Assembly: GCA_035519135.1 (NCBI GenBank)
Contig: DATIWX010000130.1
Span: 62,001 to 126,000, forward strand
Source: VBDM01 sp035519135
GTDB lineage: Bacteria > Pseudomonadota > Gammaproteobacteria > Burkholderiales > SG8-39
Length of the DNA: 64,000 bases
Direction: 5' to 3'
Shown: positions 20,985 through 29,246 of the stretch, piece by piece
How the letters are laid out: every line of letters starts with the position of its first letter
Position numbering within the stretch: the stretch's first letter is position 1
The notes under the pieces: model-generated
Databases searched by the model: none
What the model saw: the letters and a program-made list of their open reading frames with translations, nothing else
Told to the model about the DNA's origin: nothing
Made by a program: the position numbers and the translations under genes

Positions 20985-23588
20985 TCAGCCCTTTGGTTCC
21001 GACGGCTCGCGCGCCGTTTCCACCTGGACCAGGGGTTCGTTGATGTCCGACGGCGGAGGCCGCCGCTCGCGCTTCGCGGGAACGAACTCGGCCTCGGGAG
21101 CGGGTTCGGCGGGGCTGGGCGCACGCGTCTGAACCATTTCCAGGCCGCTGTCTCGCAGGGCGCGCTCGATCTCCGCAGGATCCGGCTCGCGCGGCGCAGG
21201 CGCCACGGGGGCGGGCGTCAGGGGAGCGGGCGCAGCCGGGAGCTCGCGCGCTTCGACCCGGGCCTGCGCAGGTTCGGGCAGGCCCTCCTGTGCCGTGGCC
21301 TCCAGGGAGGCAAGCTCGGCGGCCGTGGGGATTGCCGAGGGGTGGGCGTACGGGCGAGGCTGCTTCTGGCGCTGCTCCTCATTGCGGCTCGGGGAGCTCT
21401 GCATTGGACCATCACGGCGATCGCCACCGCGATCTCCGCGGTCGCGGCCACCACGCCGTCTGCGCCTGCGCTCGCCCTCTTTGCGCTCGCTCCCCGGTTG
21501 CGGGGCAGGACGCTCGGGCTGGCGCTGCGGGTCGTGCGCCCGCTGCTCGCCGCGCTCCGGACGCGGCTGACGCTGCTCGCCGTGCTGCTGATCCTGCCGC
21601 GGTTGGCGGTCTCCCCGATCCTGCCGGTGGGGGCGGTCGCCGCGGCCGTCGCGCTTATCACCACGATACTCATCGCGGCCTGGGCGCTGGTCGCGGCGGC
21701 CTTCGCCCCGCTGGCGGAAGCGGTCGCGCTCGCCGCGGTCGCGTTCCTGCCGCTCGGGACGAGCGTCGCGTCGCGGGGCTTGGACGGGAGCCGGCGCCGG
21801 GGCGGGCGCCTGAGGGACGGTATCGCCTTTGAGCCATCCGAAGAGCCGGCCTAAGACACCCGATGGCTGCTCAGCCACAGGCCGCACCTCGGTGCGAGCC
21901 GGCTGGGGCTCAGCCCGGGCCGGTCGCGAGGCCGGAGTCGCCACCGGAGCGGGCCGCTCGGGCGTGACGCCCTGCACCACCGGCTGCTGGCGCGGCGGGC
22001 GGCTCTCCTGCGCGGCTTGCGCGGGGGCTTCTTCTTCCGCGGGCGCGCTCACCATGTTGTAGCTGGCAGGCAAGGCGTCGGCCTGGTTCAAGTCGTCGTG
22101 ACGAAGGCGTTCGATCTTGTAGTTGGGGGTCTCGAGGTTGGTGTTCGGGATCAGCACCACGTTGACCTTCAGGCGCGCCTCGATCGAATGGATGTCGGCG
22201 CGCTTCTCGTTCAGCAGGAAGGTGGCGACGTCAACCGGCACCTGTGCGTGCACGGATGCGCTGTTTTCCTTCATCGCCTCCTCCTGGATGATGCGCAGGA
22301 TGTGCAGCGCGGTGGACTCCGTGCCACGTATGTGGCCGGTGCCATTGCACCGCGGGCAAGTGATGTTGCTGCCTTCGCCGAGCGAGGGCCGCAACCGCTG
22401 CCGCGACAGCTCCATCAGTCCGAAACGCGAGATCTTGCCCATCTGCACGCGCGCGCGGTCGTATCGCAGCGCGTCGCGCACGCGGTTCTCGACCTCGCGC
22501 TGATTGCGCTGGTTCTCCATGTCGATGAAGTCGATGACGATCAGGCCGCCGAGGTCACGCAGCCGCAACTGGCGGGCGATCTCGTCGGCGGCTTCCGCGT
22601 TGGTGTTGTACGCGGTCTGCTCGATGTCGTGTCCTTTGGTGGCGCGCGCCGAATTGACGTCGATCGCAACCAGCGCCTCCGTATGGTCGATGACGACTGC
22701 GCCGCCGGAGGGCAGCGACACCTGGCGCGAATACGCGGTCTCGATCTGGTGCTCGATCTGGAAGCGCGAGAAAAGCGGCACGTCGTCGTGGTAGCGCTTC
22801 ACCCGCCCGACGTTGTCGGGCATGACGTTGCTCATGAAGGCGAGGGTCTGCTCGTAGATCGGATCGGTGTCGATCAGAATCTCGCCGATGTCGGGCTGGA
22901 AGTAGTCGCGGACGGCGCGGATGACGAGACTGCCTTCCTGGTAGATGAGGAAGGGCGCCGGATTGAGGAGCTTGCCGTCGGCGTCGCGGGCCGGCTGCGT
23001 CGCCTCGACGATCTTGCCCCAGAGCTTGAGCAGGTAGCTCAAGTCCCATTGCAGCTCCTCGTAGGAGCGTCCGATACCCGCGGTGCGGCCGATGAGACTC
23101 ATGCCCGCCGGCACGTCGAGCTTGTCCATGATTTCGCGCAGCTCGTCGCGGTCCTCTCCCTCGACGCGTCGCGACACGCCGCCGCCGCGCGGATTGTTCG
23201 GCATGAGGACCAGGTAGCGGCCGGCGAGGCTGATGAAGGTGGTGAGCGCCGCGCCCTTGTTGCCGCGCTCGTCCTTCTCGACCTGGACGATCAGCTCATC
23301 GCCCTCGGAGATCGCGTCCTGGATGCGGGCGCGGCCGACGTCGACGCCGGCCTTGAAGTACTGGCGCGCGACTTCCTTGAATGGAAGGAATCCATGGCGC
23401 TCGGTGCCGTAGTCTACGAACGCGGCCTCGAGGCTGGGCTCTACGCGGGTGATGACACCCTTGTAGATGTTGCTCTTTCTCTGTTCTTTCGCGGCCGATT
23501 CAATGTCGAGGTCAATGAGCTTCTGGCCGTCGACGATCGCGACACGGAGTTCTTCGGCCTGTGTCGCATTAAATAGCATGCGCTTCAT
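20985..23588 (-). CDS. rne: ribonuclease E
   Basis: An 867-residue endoribonuclease, the core of the RNA degradosome. The N-terminal catalytic half has the S1 domain (36-120), 5' sensor and DNase-I-like domain with D310 and D353 (E. coli D303 and D346), and the zinc-link CPRC at 411-414. The C-terminal half (from about 500) is low-complexity, with an RGLFGWLKG-like amphipathic helix (GVLGRLFGWLKG), then Arg/Asp/Gln-rich RNA-binding sequence and short conserved C-terminal motifs (GLEMVQT, EPLVQVET). MKRMLFNATQ starts at 23588 with GGGAGATAGAACA upstream. The leader to the divergent rluC is long, as is known for E. coli rne autoregulation. Confidence 0.97.
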   Translation of the reverse strand: MKRMLFNATQAEELRVAIVDGQKLIDLDIESAAKEQRKSNIYKGVITRVEPSLEAAFVDYGTERHGFLPFKEVARQYFKAGVDVGRARIQDAISEGDELIVQVEKDERGNKGAALTTFISLAGRYLVLMPNNPRGGGVSRRVEGEDRDELREIMDKLDVPAGMSLIGRTAGIGRSYEELQWDLSYLLKLWGKIVEATQPARDADGKLLNPAPFLIYQEGSLVIRAVRDYFQPDIGEILIDTDPIYEQTLAFMSNVMPDNVGRVKRYHDDVPLFSRFQIEHQIETAYSRQVSLPSGGAVVIDHTEALVAIDVNSARATKGHDIEQTAYNTNAEAADEIARQLRLRDLGGLIVIDFIDMENQRNQREVENRVRDALRYDRARVQMGKISRFGLMELSRQRLRPSLGEGSNITCPRCNGTGHIRGTESTALHILRIIQEEAMKENSASVHAQVPVDVATFLLNEKRADIHSIEARLKVNVVLIPNTNLETPNYKIERLRHDDLNQADALPASYNMVSAPAEEEAPAQAAQESRPPRQQPVVQGVTPERPAPVATPASRPARAEPQPARTEVRPVAEQPSGVLGRLFGWLKGDTVPQAPAPAPAPVQAPRRDARPERQERDRGERDRFRQRGEGRRDQRPGRDEYRGDKRDGRGDRPHRQDRGDRQPRQDQQHGEQRQPRPERGEQRAHDPQRQPERPAPQPGSERKEGERRRRRRGGRDRGDRGGDRRDGPMQSSPSRNEEQRQKQPRPYAHPSAIPTAAELASLEATAQEGLPEPAQARVEARELPAAPAPLTPAPVAPAPREPDPAEIERALRDSGLEMVQTRAPSPAEPAPEAEFVPAKRERRPPPSDINEPLVQVETAREPSEPKG

Positions 23589-23963
23589 TGTTCTATCTCC
23601 CGCGCGCACGGGCAGGACAAACCAAGGCCTGTTGTGGAGGCTAGTTTCGCATTTTCGATTGCTGGATCATGAGAACGCGGTAGTGGTTTGTCGTATCGGT
23701 CACTGCATCGCAGGAACCGTAAAATCTGCCGATATGCCGTTGGCGCGCTGTTCCATTACTATCGTTAATTGGTTAGTACACTGGTTGGATGACCAACCGC
23801 CTTTGCCGGCTTCGGGTTCCCGCGCTGGTTGAAGGGCACCTAGCCGTCAGCGGCGTCGGAACCGGGGACAGGGTAGCCAGTCTTGTCTGGGGGCGAGAAT
23901 CCGCACCTTCGCATGTACAAGCAGCCGTCCCGCAACGGAAGCAGCGCGCAGATCATAAACAAA
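23589..23963. other. rne-rluC divergent intergenic region
   Basis: A 375-bp gap with no supported gene. It should hold the rne leader on the minus strand and the rluC promoter on the plus strand. A hairpin GGTTGG/CCAACC (23783-23798, 4-nt loop) is visible. In E. coli the long rne leader mediates feedback by RNase E; whether this one does is inference. I could not identify confident -35/-10 pairs. Confidence 0.5.
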
Positions 23964-24893
23964 ATGAAGGATTTAAGCAACGTCGCTTTGGTCGAGGTGG
24001 ACAGCTCGAGCGAAGGCCAGCGCGTGGACAACTTCCTCATGCGCGTTTGCAAGGGGGTTCCGCGCAGCCATGTCTACCGCGTGCTTCGCACCGGGGAGGT
24101 ACGGGTGAACAGCCGACGGGTTGACGCGACCTACCGCCTGCGACCGGGCGACCGCGTTCGCATTCCGCCTTTGAGGATGCAGGTCCGAGGGGGCAAGCCC
24201 GCTCCGCCGACCTCGACCCTGCCTCCGGTAGTCCACGAAGACGATTCGCTCATCGTGATCGACAAGCCCTCAGGGCTCGCGGTCCACGGCGGAAGCGGGG
24301 TGAGCTTCGGCGTGATCGAGCAGTTTCGGGCCGCGCGCCCGCAGCTGAAGTTCCTCGAGCTTGTGCATCGGCTCGATCGCGACACTTCGGGCCTGCTCAT
24401 TCTGGCGAAGAAGCGCTCGGCGCTCACCGCGCTGCACGCCGCATTGCGCGAGGGTAGGGTGCGCAAGCACTACCTCGCGCTCGTGCTGGGCCAATGGCGG
24501 GACGAGGAACGTCGCGTCGATCTGCCGCTGAAAAAATATGTCACGCGCTCCGGCGAGCGCAGGGTGAGCGTGCATCGCGAGGGACGCGAATCGCAAACCG
24601 TGTTCCGCAGGGAGCGGTCGCTAGGGGATTTCACTCTTCTGTCGGCGGATCTTCTGACTGGCCGCACGCATCAGATCCGGGTCCAGCTTGCGCACCTGGG
24701 CTTCCCGGTGGCGGGCGACGACAAGTACGGCGATTTCGATCGCAATCGCGAGCTCGCCAAGCGGGGCCTGGGGCGCCTTTTTCTGCACGCCGCGGAACTG
24801 GAATTCCTGCACCCGGTGTCCGGGAAGCCGATCGAGTTGAGCTCGCCGCTGCCGGCAGCACTCTCGCGCTTTCTGAATTCGCTTACGGTCTGA
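23964..24893 (+). CDS. rluC: 23S rRNA pseudouridine synthase RluC
   Basis: A 309-residue enzyme with an S4 RNA-binding domain (18-75, GQRVDNFLMRVCKGVPRSHVYRVLRTGEVRVNSRR) followed by an RluA-type synthase domain with catalytic D138 in HRLDRDTSG and the RTHQIRVQLAHLGFPVAGDDKYG motif. RluC modifies U955, U2504 and U2580 of E. coli 23S rRNA. The start is uncertain: ATG 23964 gives the usual MKDLSNVALVEV N-terminus but lacks a clear ribosome site; ATG 23913 is in frame. Divergence from rne is the common proteobacterial arrangement. Its TGA overlaps the next ATG. Confidence 0.93.
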   Translation: MKDLSNVALVEVDSSSEGQRVDNFLMRVCKGVPRSHVYRVLRTGEVRVNSRRVDATYRLRPGDRVRIPPLRMQVRGGKPAPPTSTLPPVVHEDDSLIVIDKPSGLAVHGGSGVSFGVIEQFRAARPQLKFLELVHRLDRDTSGLLILAKKRSALTALHAALREGRVRKHYLALVLGQWRDEERRVDLPLKKYVTRSGERRVSVHREGRESQTVFRRERSLGDFTLLSADLLTGRTHQIRVQLAHLGFPVAGDDKYGDFDRNRELAKRGLGRLFLHAAELEFLHPVSGKPIELSSPLPAALSRFLNSLTV

Positions 24894-25543
24894 TGCGCTA
24901 CGAACTCCTGGTGTTCGATTGGGACGGCACGCTGATCGATTCGGCCGGAGCGATCGTCTGGTGCATCCAGGCCGCTTGCCGCGATCTCGGGCTGCCGGTG
25001 CCTGACGACGCGCGGGCAAGTCACGTCATCGGGCTCGGCTTGCAGGATGCGCTGGCGTACGCGATTCCGGGACTCGCAGCGACCGAGTATGGCCGCGTCG
25101 TTGAGCGCTACCGGTACCACTTCCTTGCGCGCGATCCGCAGATTCCGCTGTTCCCGGGTACGGAGGCGATGCTCGCCGGTCTGCGCGAGCGCGGCCACGT
25201 TCTCGCCATCGCCACCGGCAAGAGCCGCGCGGGCCTGGCGCGGGCGCTGGACAATACCGGGCTTGGGCCCCTGTTCGCTTCTTCGCGCTGCGCCGACCAG
25301 TGCACACCCAAGCCGGCGCCTGACATGCTCTTCGAGCTCATGGACGAGCTCGGCACGAGCGATGCGAACACGCTTATGATCGGCGACACGGTCCATGACC
25401 TGCAGATGGCGGCACATGCCGGCGTGCGCGCGGTCGCCGTCAGTTACGGCGCGCATGCCAAGGCGGACCTTGACGCGCTCGCGCCGCTCGCCTGCCTCCA
25501 GAGCATCGATGAATTGAGCGTATGGCTTGCGCGAAACGCCTGA
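24893..25543 (+). CDS. HAD-family phosphatase, phosphoglycolate phosphatase-like
   Basis: A 216-residue HAD hydrolase. Motif I VFDWDGTLIDS carries the nucleophile, motif II is in AIATGKS, motif III is the Lys of CTPKPAPDM, and motif IV is IGDTVHDLQMA. The cap sequence resembles Gph-like enzymes found after rluC in other Beta- and Gammaproteobacteria, where substrates are phosphoglycolate or small phosphates. The ATG overlaps the rluC stop (TGATG), and the next gene starts inside its end, so translation is coupled. Confidence 0.85.
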   Translation: MRYELLVFDWDGTLIDSAGAIVWCIQAACRDLGLPVPDDARASHVIGLGLQDALAYAIPGLAATEYGRVVERYRYHFLARDPQIPLFPGTEAMLAGLRERGHVLAIATGKSRAGLARALDNTGLGPLFASSRCADQCTPKPAPDMLFELMDELGTSDANTLMIGDTVHDLQMAAHAGVRAVAVSYGAHAKADLDALAPLACLQSIDELSVWLARNA

Positions 25544-25887
25544 TCTGCCCGAGCGCCGACCTCGCCGATGGCGGTGACGGTTTCCGCTTCGAGATCGAAG
25601 TGGAAGGCGAGCCCCAGCCCGCGTTCGCGGTGCGTTACGCCGGCCGGGTCTACGCCTACCTCAACCGCTGTGCGCACATGCCGATGGAGCTCGACTGGAA
25701 GCCCGGCAAGTTCTTTGATGTCCGGGGGCTGCATTTGATATGCTCGACGCACGGTGCGACCTACGCGCCCGACACGGGCCGATGCGTTCGCGGGCCCTGT
25801 TTCGAGGAAGGGCTCGTTCCCGTCCCAGTCGAGGAGAGCGATGGGGGCGTCTTCGTGAAAGGCAATCCACATGGCGGACGAAACTAA
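25522..25887 (+). CDS. small Rieske [2Fe-2S] protein
   Basis: A 121-residue stand-alone Rieske ferredoxin-like protein. The cluster ligands are C50-x-H52 (CAHMPMELDW) and C74-x2-H77 (CSTHGATY). The family functions as electron carrier to oxygenases or reductases, but the partner here is unknown. It overlaps the HAD gene by 22 bp and the peptidase gene by 17 bp, so it is deeply embedded in the rluC operon. The same rluC-HAD-Rieske-sppA order occurs in other Betaproteobacteria, which suggests a conserved housekeeping role. Confidence 0.88.
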   Translation: MACAKRLICPSADLADGGDGFRFEIEVEGEPQPAFAVRYAGRVYAYLNRCAHMPMELDWKPGKFFDVRGLHLICSTHGATYAPDTGRCVRGPCFEEGLVPVPVEESDGGVFVKGNPHGGRN

Positions 25888-26812
25888 CTGGGAAAGAGGA
25901 CTCATCGAGAAACTGGCCGGCGCGGCGCTCAACGAGCAGCGGCGAGCCCGACGCTGGGGCATCTTCTTCAAGCTGCTCGGGTTCGCCTATCTCACTACCC
26001 TGATCCTGCTGGTGCTCGATTGGCGTGGGCCCGAGACCCTGGGTGCCGGCAAGCACACGGCGCTGGTCGATGTCGTCGGCGTGATCGACGCACGGGGGGA
26101 CGCCAGCGCCGACCGCGTCACCGAATCACTGCAGAATGCATTCAAGAACAAGAACACGAAAGGAGTGATCCTGCGCATCAACTCGCCAGGCGGGAGCCCG
26201 GTACAGGCAGGCATCATCTACGACGAAATCCGCAGACTTCGCGGTATCTATCCCAACATACCGATGTACGCCGTGGTCGAGGACATCTGCGCGTCTGGCG
26301 GTTACTACATCGCCGCCGCGGCCGACAAGATCTACGTCGACAAGGCGAGCATCGTCGGATCGATCGGGGTGATCATGGACGGCTGGGGTTTCACCGGTAC
26401 GATGGAGAAGCTGGGTGTGGAGCGGCGCGCCCTGGTGTCGGGCGAGAACAAGGCGTTTCTCGACCCGTTTTCTCCGGTTGACGAAAAGCAGAAGCGCCAC
26501 GCCCAGTCGATGCTGGACGATATCCACAAGCAGTTCATCGATGTCGTCAAGAAGGGGCGCGGCAAGCGGCTGAAGGAGACGCCCGATATTTTTTCCGGAC
26601 TCCTGTGGACCGGCGATAGGAGCGTCGAGCTCGGCCTCGCCGACGGATTGGGGAGCGTCGACTACGTGGCGCGCGAAGTGATCAAGGCCGAGGACATCTT
26701 CGACTTCACCAAGAAGCAGGACATCACCGAGCGTTTTGCCAAGCGCTTCGGCGCCGCGCTGGCTGGAGGAGTGGCGAAGGTGCTCGGCCAGGGGCAGCCG
26801 AATCTGCGCTAG
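25871..26812 (+). CDS. S49 family peptidase, SppA-like
   Basis: A 313-residue inner-membrane serine protease of the signal-peptide-peptidase/SppA family, short single-domain type. One TM helix spans about 29-50. The catalytic serine is S142 in EDICASGGYYIAAA and the general-base Lys is probably K194 in SGENKAFLDPFSP. GVILRINSPGGSP and VGSIGVI are family motifs. It degrades leftover signal peptides or membrane peptides. It overlaps the Rieske gene and ends 4 bp into the convergent methyltransferase gene. Confidence 0.92.
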   Translation: MADETNWERGLIEKLAGAALNEQRRARRWGIFFKLLGFAYLTTLILLVLDWRGPETLGAGKHTALVDVVGVIDARGDASADRVTESLQNAFKNKNTKGVILRINSPGGSPVQAGIIYDEIRRLRGIYPNIPMYAVVEDICASGGYYIAAAADKIYVDKASIVGSIGVIMDGWGFTGTMEKLGVERRALVSGENKAFLDPFSPVDEKQKRHAQSMLDDIHKQFIDVVKKGRGKRLKETPDIFSGLLWTGDRSVELGLADGLGSVDYVAREVIKAEDIFDFTKKQDITERFAKRFGAALAGGVAKVLGQGQPNLR

Positions 26813-27531
26813 TGCACCGACAGCAACAGGAACACCGCCGGGCGTCCCTTGAGTTGTGGCGCCTGGCCGCGCCATTGCGCTACCGGTCGCGTCTTGACCG
26901 TTTCCGATGCCAGCGTCAGATCCGCGGCGACGCAAACAAGGGTGCCGTTGCCCAGCACCCGCAGCATCTCGCCCAGCGTAGCGTCGTTGCGGTAAGGTGT
27001 CTCGATGAATATCTGCGTCTGGTTCAGGCGCCGGGACTGGCGCTCGAGTTCCTTCAGCGCCGCTGAAAGCTCGGGCTGCTTCACGGGCAGGTATCCGTGA
27101 AAAGCGAAGCGCTGACCTTCGAGACCCGACGCCGAGAGCGCGAGCAGAATCGAGGAGGGTCCGCTCACGGGGACGACGCGCAAGCCCTTCTCGTGCGCAA
27201 GGCGCACCAGGCCCGCTCCGGGATCGGCGACCGCGGGCAATCCGGCTTCGGATAGCAGGCCGGCGTCGCGGCCGGCGAGCACCGGCTCAAGGAGCGGAGC
27301 GACATCGGCCGCCCGGGTATTGTGGTCCAGCCGCTCGACGCGAGTCTCCTGCAAGGGCCGCGGATATCCGATGCGCTTAAGGAACGCGCGGGCCGACTTG
27401 GGGTTCTCGGTGATGAAATAGTCGAGCGAGCGGGCGAGGTGCAGGGCCGCGGCGGGAATCACTGCTTCTGGCGCCGTGTCGCCGAGCGTGTTCGGTAGGA
27501 GATAGAGCGACCCGGCCGCCTCAGAGGACAT
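26809..27531 (-). CDS. tetrapyrrole-methylase-family SAM methyltransferase, RsmI-like
   Basis: A 240-residue protein of the tetrapyrrole methylase fold. GSLYLLPNTLGD, AGLLSEAGLPAVADPGAGLVRLAHEKG and VVPVSGPSSILLALSASGL closely follow RsmI (16S rRNA C1402 ribose methyltransferase), but the protein is shorter, has an altered N-terminus, and belongs to a paralogous group seen next to maf in Betaproteobacteria. The substrate is unknown. The start at 27531 overlaps maf by 11 bp. Confidence 0.8.
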   Translation of the reverse strand: MSSEAAGSLYLLPNTLGDTAPEAVIPAAALHLARSLDYFITENPKSARAFLKRIGYPRPLQETRVERLDHNTRAADVAPLLEPVLAGRDAGLLSEAGLPAVADPGAGLVRLAHEKGLRVVPVSGPSSILLALSASGLEGQRFAFHGYLPVKQPELSAALKELERQSRRLNQTQIFIETPYRNDATLGEMLRVLGNGTLVCVAADLTLASETVKTRPVAQWRGQAPQLKGRPAVFLLLSVH

Positions 27532-28147
27532 TCAGGCCCTGCTCGCGAAGCAGATCCACAAGGGCAATGAGCGGCAGGCCGATGAGCGCGCTCGGATCCT
27601 CGCTCTGTATTCTCGCAATCAGGGCGATACCCAAGCCTTCGGACTTGGCGCTGCCGGCGCAATCGTAGGGCTGCTCCTTCGTCAGGTAGCTCTCTATGGT
27701 TGCGTCGTCGAGCGCGCGAAACGTCACGCGGCTGGGCACGACACGGGTCCGGCTCGCGCCGGTTCGCGCGTGGTACACGCATACCGCGGTATGAAACAAG
27801 GCTTCACGGCCCGACAGCGTACGCAACTGGCGCACCGCGTTCGCGTGCGTGAAGGGCTTTCCCAGGATCTCGCCGCCACACACCGCGACCTGATCGCTGC
27901 CGATGACCAGACTGTCGGGATAGCGGCTCGCCACCGCCCGCGCCTTGGCTTCGGCCAGGCGGCCGGCCGTGGCCTGCGGCGCCTCGCCCGGACGGTGTTC
28001 TTCCTTCACCGCCGGATCCGCGACCGAGAACGGAACCCCGAGCCGCTCCAAAAGCGCGCGCCGATACGGGGAGGTGGAAGCGAGAACGAGCCGGAGAATA
28101 TCGCTCGACGCGCCCGCCCCGCGCTTCGGCGCTATCGCCCTTGGCAT
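27521..28147 (-). CDS. yceF: Maf-family nucleotide pyrophosphatase, YceF type
   Basis: A 208-residue Maf/Ham1-fold enzyme. LVLASTSPYRRALLERLGVPF, SRYPDSLVIGSDQVAVC, CAGSAKSEGLGIALI and IGLPLIALVDLLREQG match E. coli YceF, which hydrolyses m7GTP, rather than the dTTP/UTP type. The start is set at ATG 28147; the first 18 residues before DILRLVLAST are not conserved, so a later start may be used. It overlaps both neighbours, indicating an operon with the DUF4124 gene. Confidence 0.88.
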   Translation of the reverse strand: MPRAIAPKRGAGASSDILRLVLASTSPYRRALLERLGVPFSVADPAVKEEHRPGEAPQATAGRLAEAKARAVASRYPDSLVIGSDQVAVCGGEILGKPFTHANAVRQLRTLSGREALFHTAVCVYHARTGASRTRVVPSRVTFRALDDATIESYLTKEQPYDCAGSAKSEGLGIALIARIQSEDPSALIGLPLIALVDLLREQGLNVL

Positions 28148-28542
28148 CGCTCGGCGACGAGCTTCTCCTGGCGCGCGATCGCGTCGGAGTTCTCGAGCGT
28201 TACGGGCCCCTGGCCTATGAGGTTCTGTCGCAAACGAGCGAGCAGCTCGCGCTGCGTGTCGCACGGGTCCTGCTGAGCCGGCACCGGGCGGGAATCCTGC
28301 GCGCCCGCCGGCGGACTTGCCCTGGGGGTTGTCACTGCGGGCGAGCCGAGCCGGTCGGGAACCTCAGTCGCCTTCCCGCCGCGGGGCGGGCGCTCCCCAT
28401 AGTGCGTCACGCCCCGATCGTCCACCCACTTGAACACCTGGGCGAAAGCCGGCGCGACCGTGGCCGCGAGGATCAGAAAGTGCAGTAACGCTCTGAACAA
28501 CCTGAAGTTTCTTTTGACATCAAGGGGCAAACATAATATCAT
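28132..28542 (-). CDS. DUF4124 domain periplasmic protein
   Basis: A protein of about 136 residues. A signal peptide or anchor (FRALLHFLILAATVAPAFA) precedes a short DUF4124 domain (QVFKWVDDRGVTHYGERPP), then a Pro/Ala-rich linker and a Gln/Arg-rich C-terminus with two cysteines. DUF4124 proteins are exported and of unknown function. The start at ATG 28542 is a guess; a TTG at 28530 is possible. It overlaps maf by 16 bp. Its start region is shared with the divergent yceD promoter. Confidence 0.75.
   Translation of the reverse strand: MILCLPLDVKRNFRLFRALLHFLILAATVAPAFAQVFKWVDDRGVTHYGERPPRGGKATEVPDRLGSPAVTTPRASPPAGAQDSRPVPAQQDPCDTQRELLARLRQNLIGQGPVTLENSDAIARQEKLVAERCQGR
28514..28542 (+). promoter_or_regulatory. 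strong sigma-70 promoter of yceD-rpmF
   Basis: A perfect TTGACA (28514-28519), a 17-bp spacer and TATCAT (28537-28542). Transcription would start near 28549, only about 3 nt before the yceD ATG at 28552. Confidence 0.55.
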
Positions 28543-28551
28543 GCGCGCTCT

Positions 28552-28977
28552 ATGTCGCAAGCGGAGGTGATAGACAGCCTCCAATTCGCCCGAGCTGCGC
28601 TTGAACGGCGGGGCAGTGTGGGCATGGAGCGGTTGCCGCGCCTTGCGCAGTTGCGGTGCTCGACGGAAGGACTGGAGTACCGCTTACGCGGGGGACGGGC
28701 AGACAACGGCAAGCCGTGTTTGTGGCTTTCTGTAACCGGATCGTTGGAGCTGGTTTGCCAACGATGCCTCGATCCAATCCAGTTTCCCATCGCGATCGAT
28801 GCCGAGTTGCAGCTCGCTGCGAACGCGCGCGAGATCTCGGAAGCCGACGACGAGATCGACCGGGTGATCGCGTCCCGCAACATGGACGTGGCGTGGCTCG
28901 TCGAGGACGAGGTGATTCTCGCGCTGCCGATGGCACCGCGGCATGAAGGGTGTGTAGCGTCCGGCGGTACAAGTTGA
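28552..28977 (+). CDS. yceD: YceD/DUF177 family protein (23S rRNA accumulation)
   Basis: A 141-residue DUF177 protein. The conserved centre is SLELVCQRCLDPIQFPI with a CxxC, and the C-terminal part has VEDEVILALPMAPRHE. YceD/Duf177 homologues are needed for normal 23S rRNA levels in E. coli and plants and are nearly always cotranscribed with rpmF. Here rpmF starts 12 bp later. The start may be the ATG at 28552 on a near-leaderless mRNA or GTG at 28567. Confidence 0.9.
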   Translation: MSQAEVIDSLQFARAALERRGSVGMERLPRLAQLRCSTEGLEYRLRGGRADNGKPCLWLSVTGSLELVCQRCLDPIQFPIAIDAELQLAANAREISEADDEIDRVIASRNMDVAWLVEDEVILALPMAPRHEGCVASGGTS

Positions 28978-28989
28978 AGGAGCTTCCAT

Positions 28990-29169
28990 ATGGCAGTCCA
29001 GCAGAACAAGAAATCTCCCTCCAAGCGTGGCATGCACCGCGCCCATGATTTTCTGACCAACCCGCCGCTCGCAGTCGAGCCGACCACGGGCGAGGTGCAC
29101 CTGCGCCATCACATCAGCCCGAGCGGCTACTACCGCGGCAAGAAAGTCCTCAAGACCAAGGGCGAGTAG
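28990..29169 (+). CDS. rpmF: 50S ribosomal protein L32
   Basis: A 59-residue protein: MAVQQNKKSPSKRGMHRAHD, then LTNPPLAVEPTTGEVHLRHH and ISPSGYYRGKKVLKTKGE. These are the L32 signature segments. The four zinc cysteines of C+ L32 are absent, as usual in proteobacteria. It lies between yceD and plsX in the conserved order. GAAGGAGC precedes the ATG. Confidence 0.97.
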   Translation: MAVQQNKKSPSKRGMHRAHDFLTNPPLAVEPTTGEVHLRHHISPSGYYRGKKVLKTKGE

Positions 29170-29246
29170 GCTTCCGGCAGGCAGGCGGGAAGACCCGGGA
29201 TCGACACCCGATTTCAGCGAGGCAGGGGCGCGTCGCGCTGCTGTGC

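Noticed and set aside
21342..21854. Hydrophobic 170-residue frame on the plus strand inside rne
   Set aside because: It is antisense to the Arg/Gln-rich C-terminal half of RNase E; GC-rich low-complexity sequence gives spurious hydrophobic frames. rne has clear domains on the other strand.
22017..23576. Long 519-codon plus-strand frame across rne
   Set aside because: Antisense shadow of the conserved RNase E catalytic domain; no family similarity of its own.
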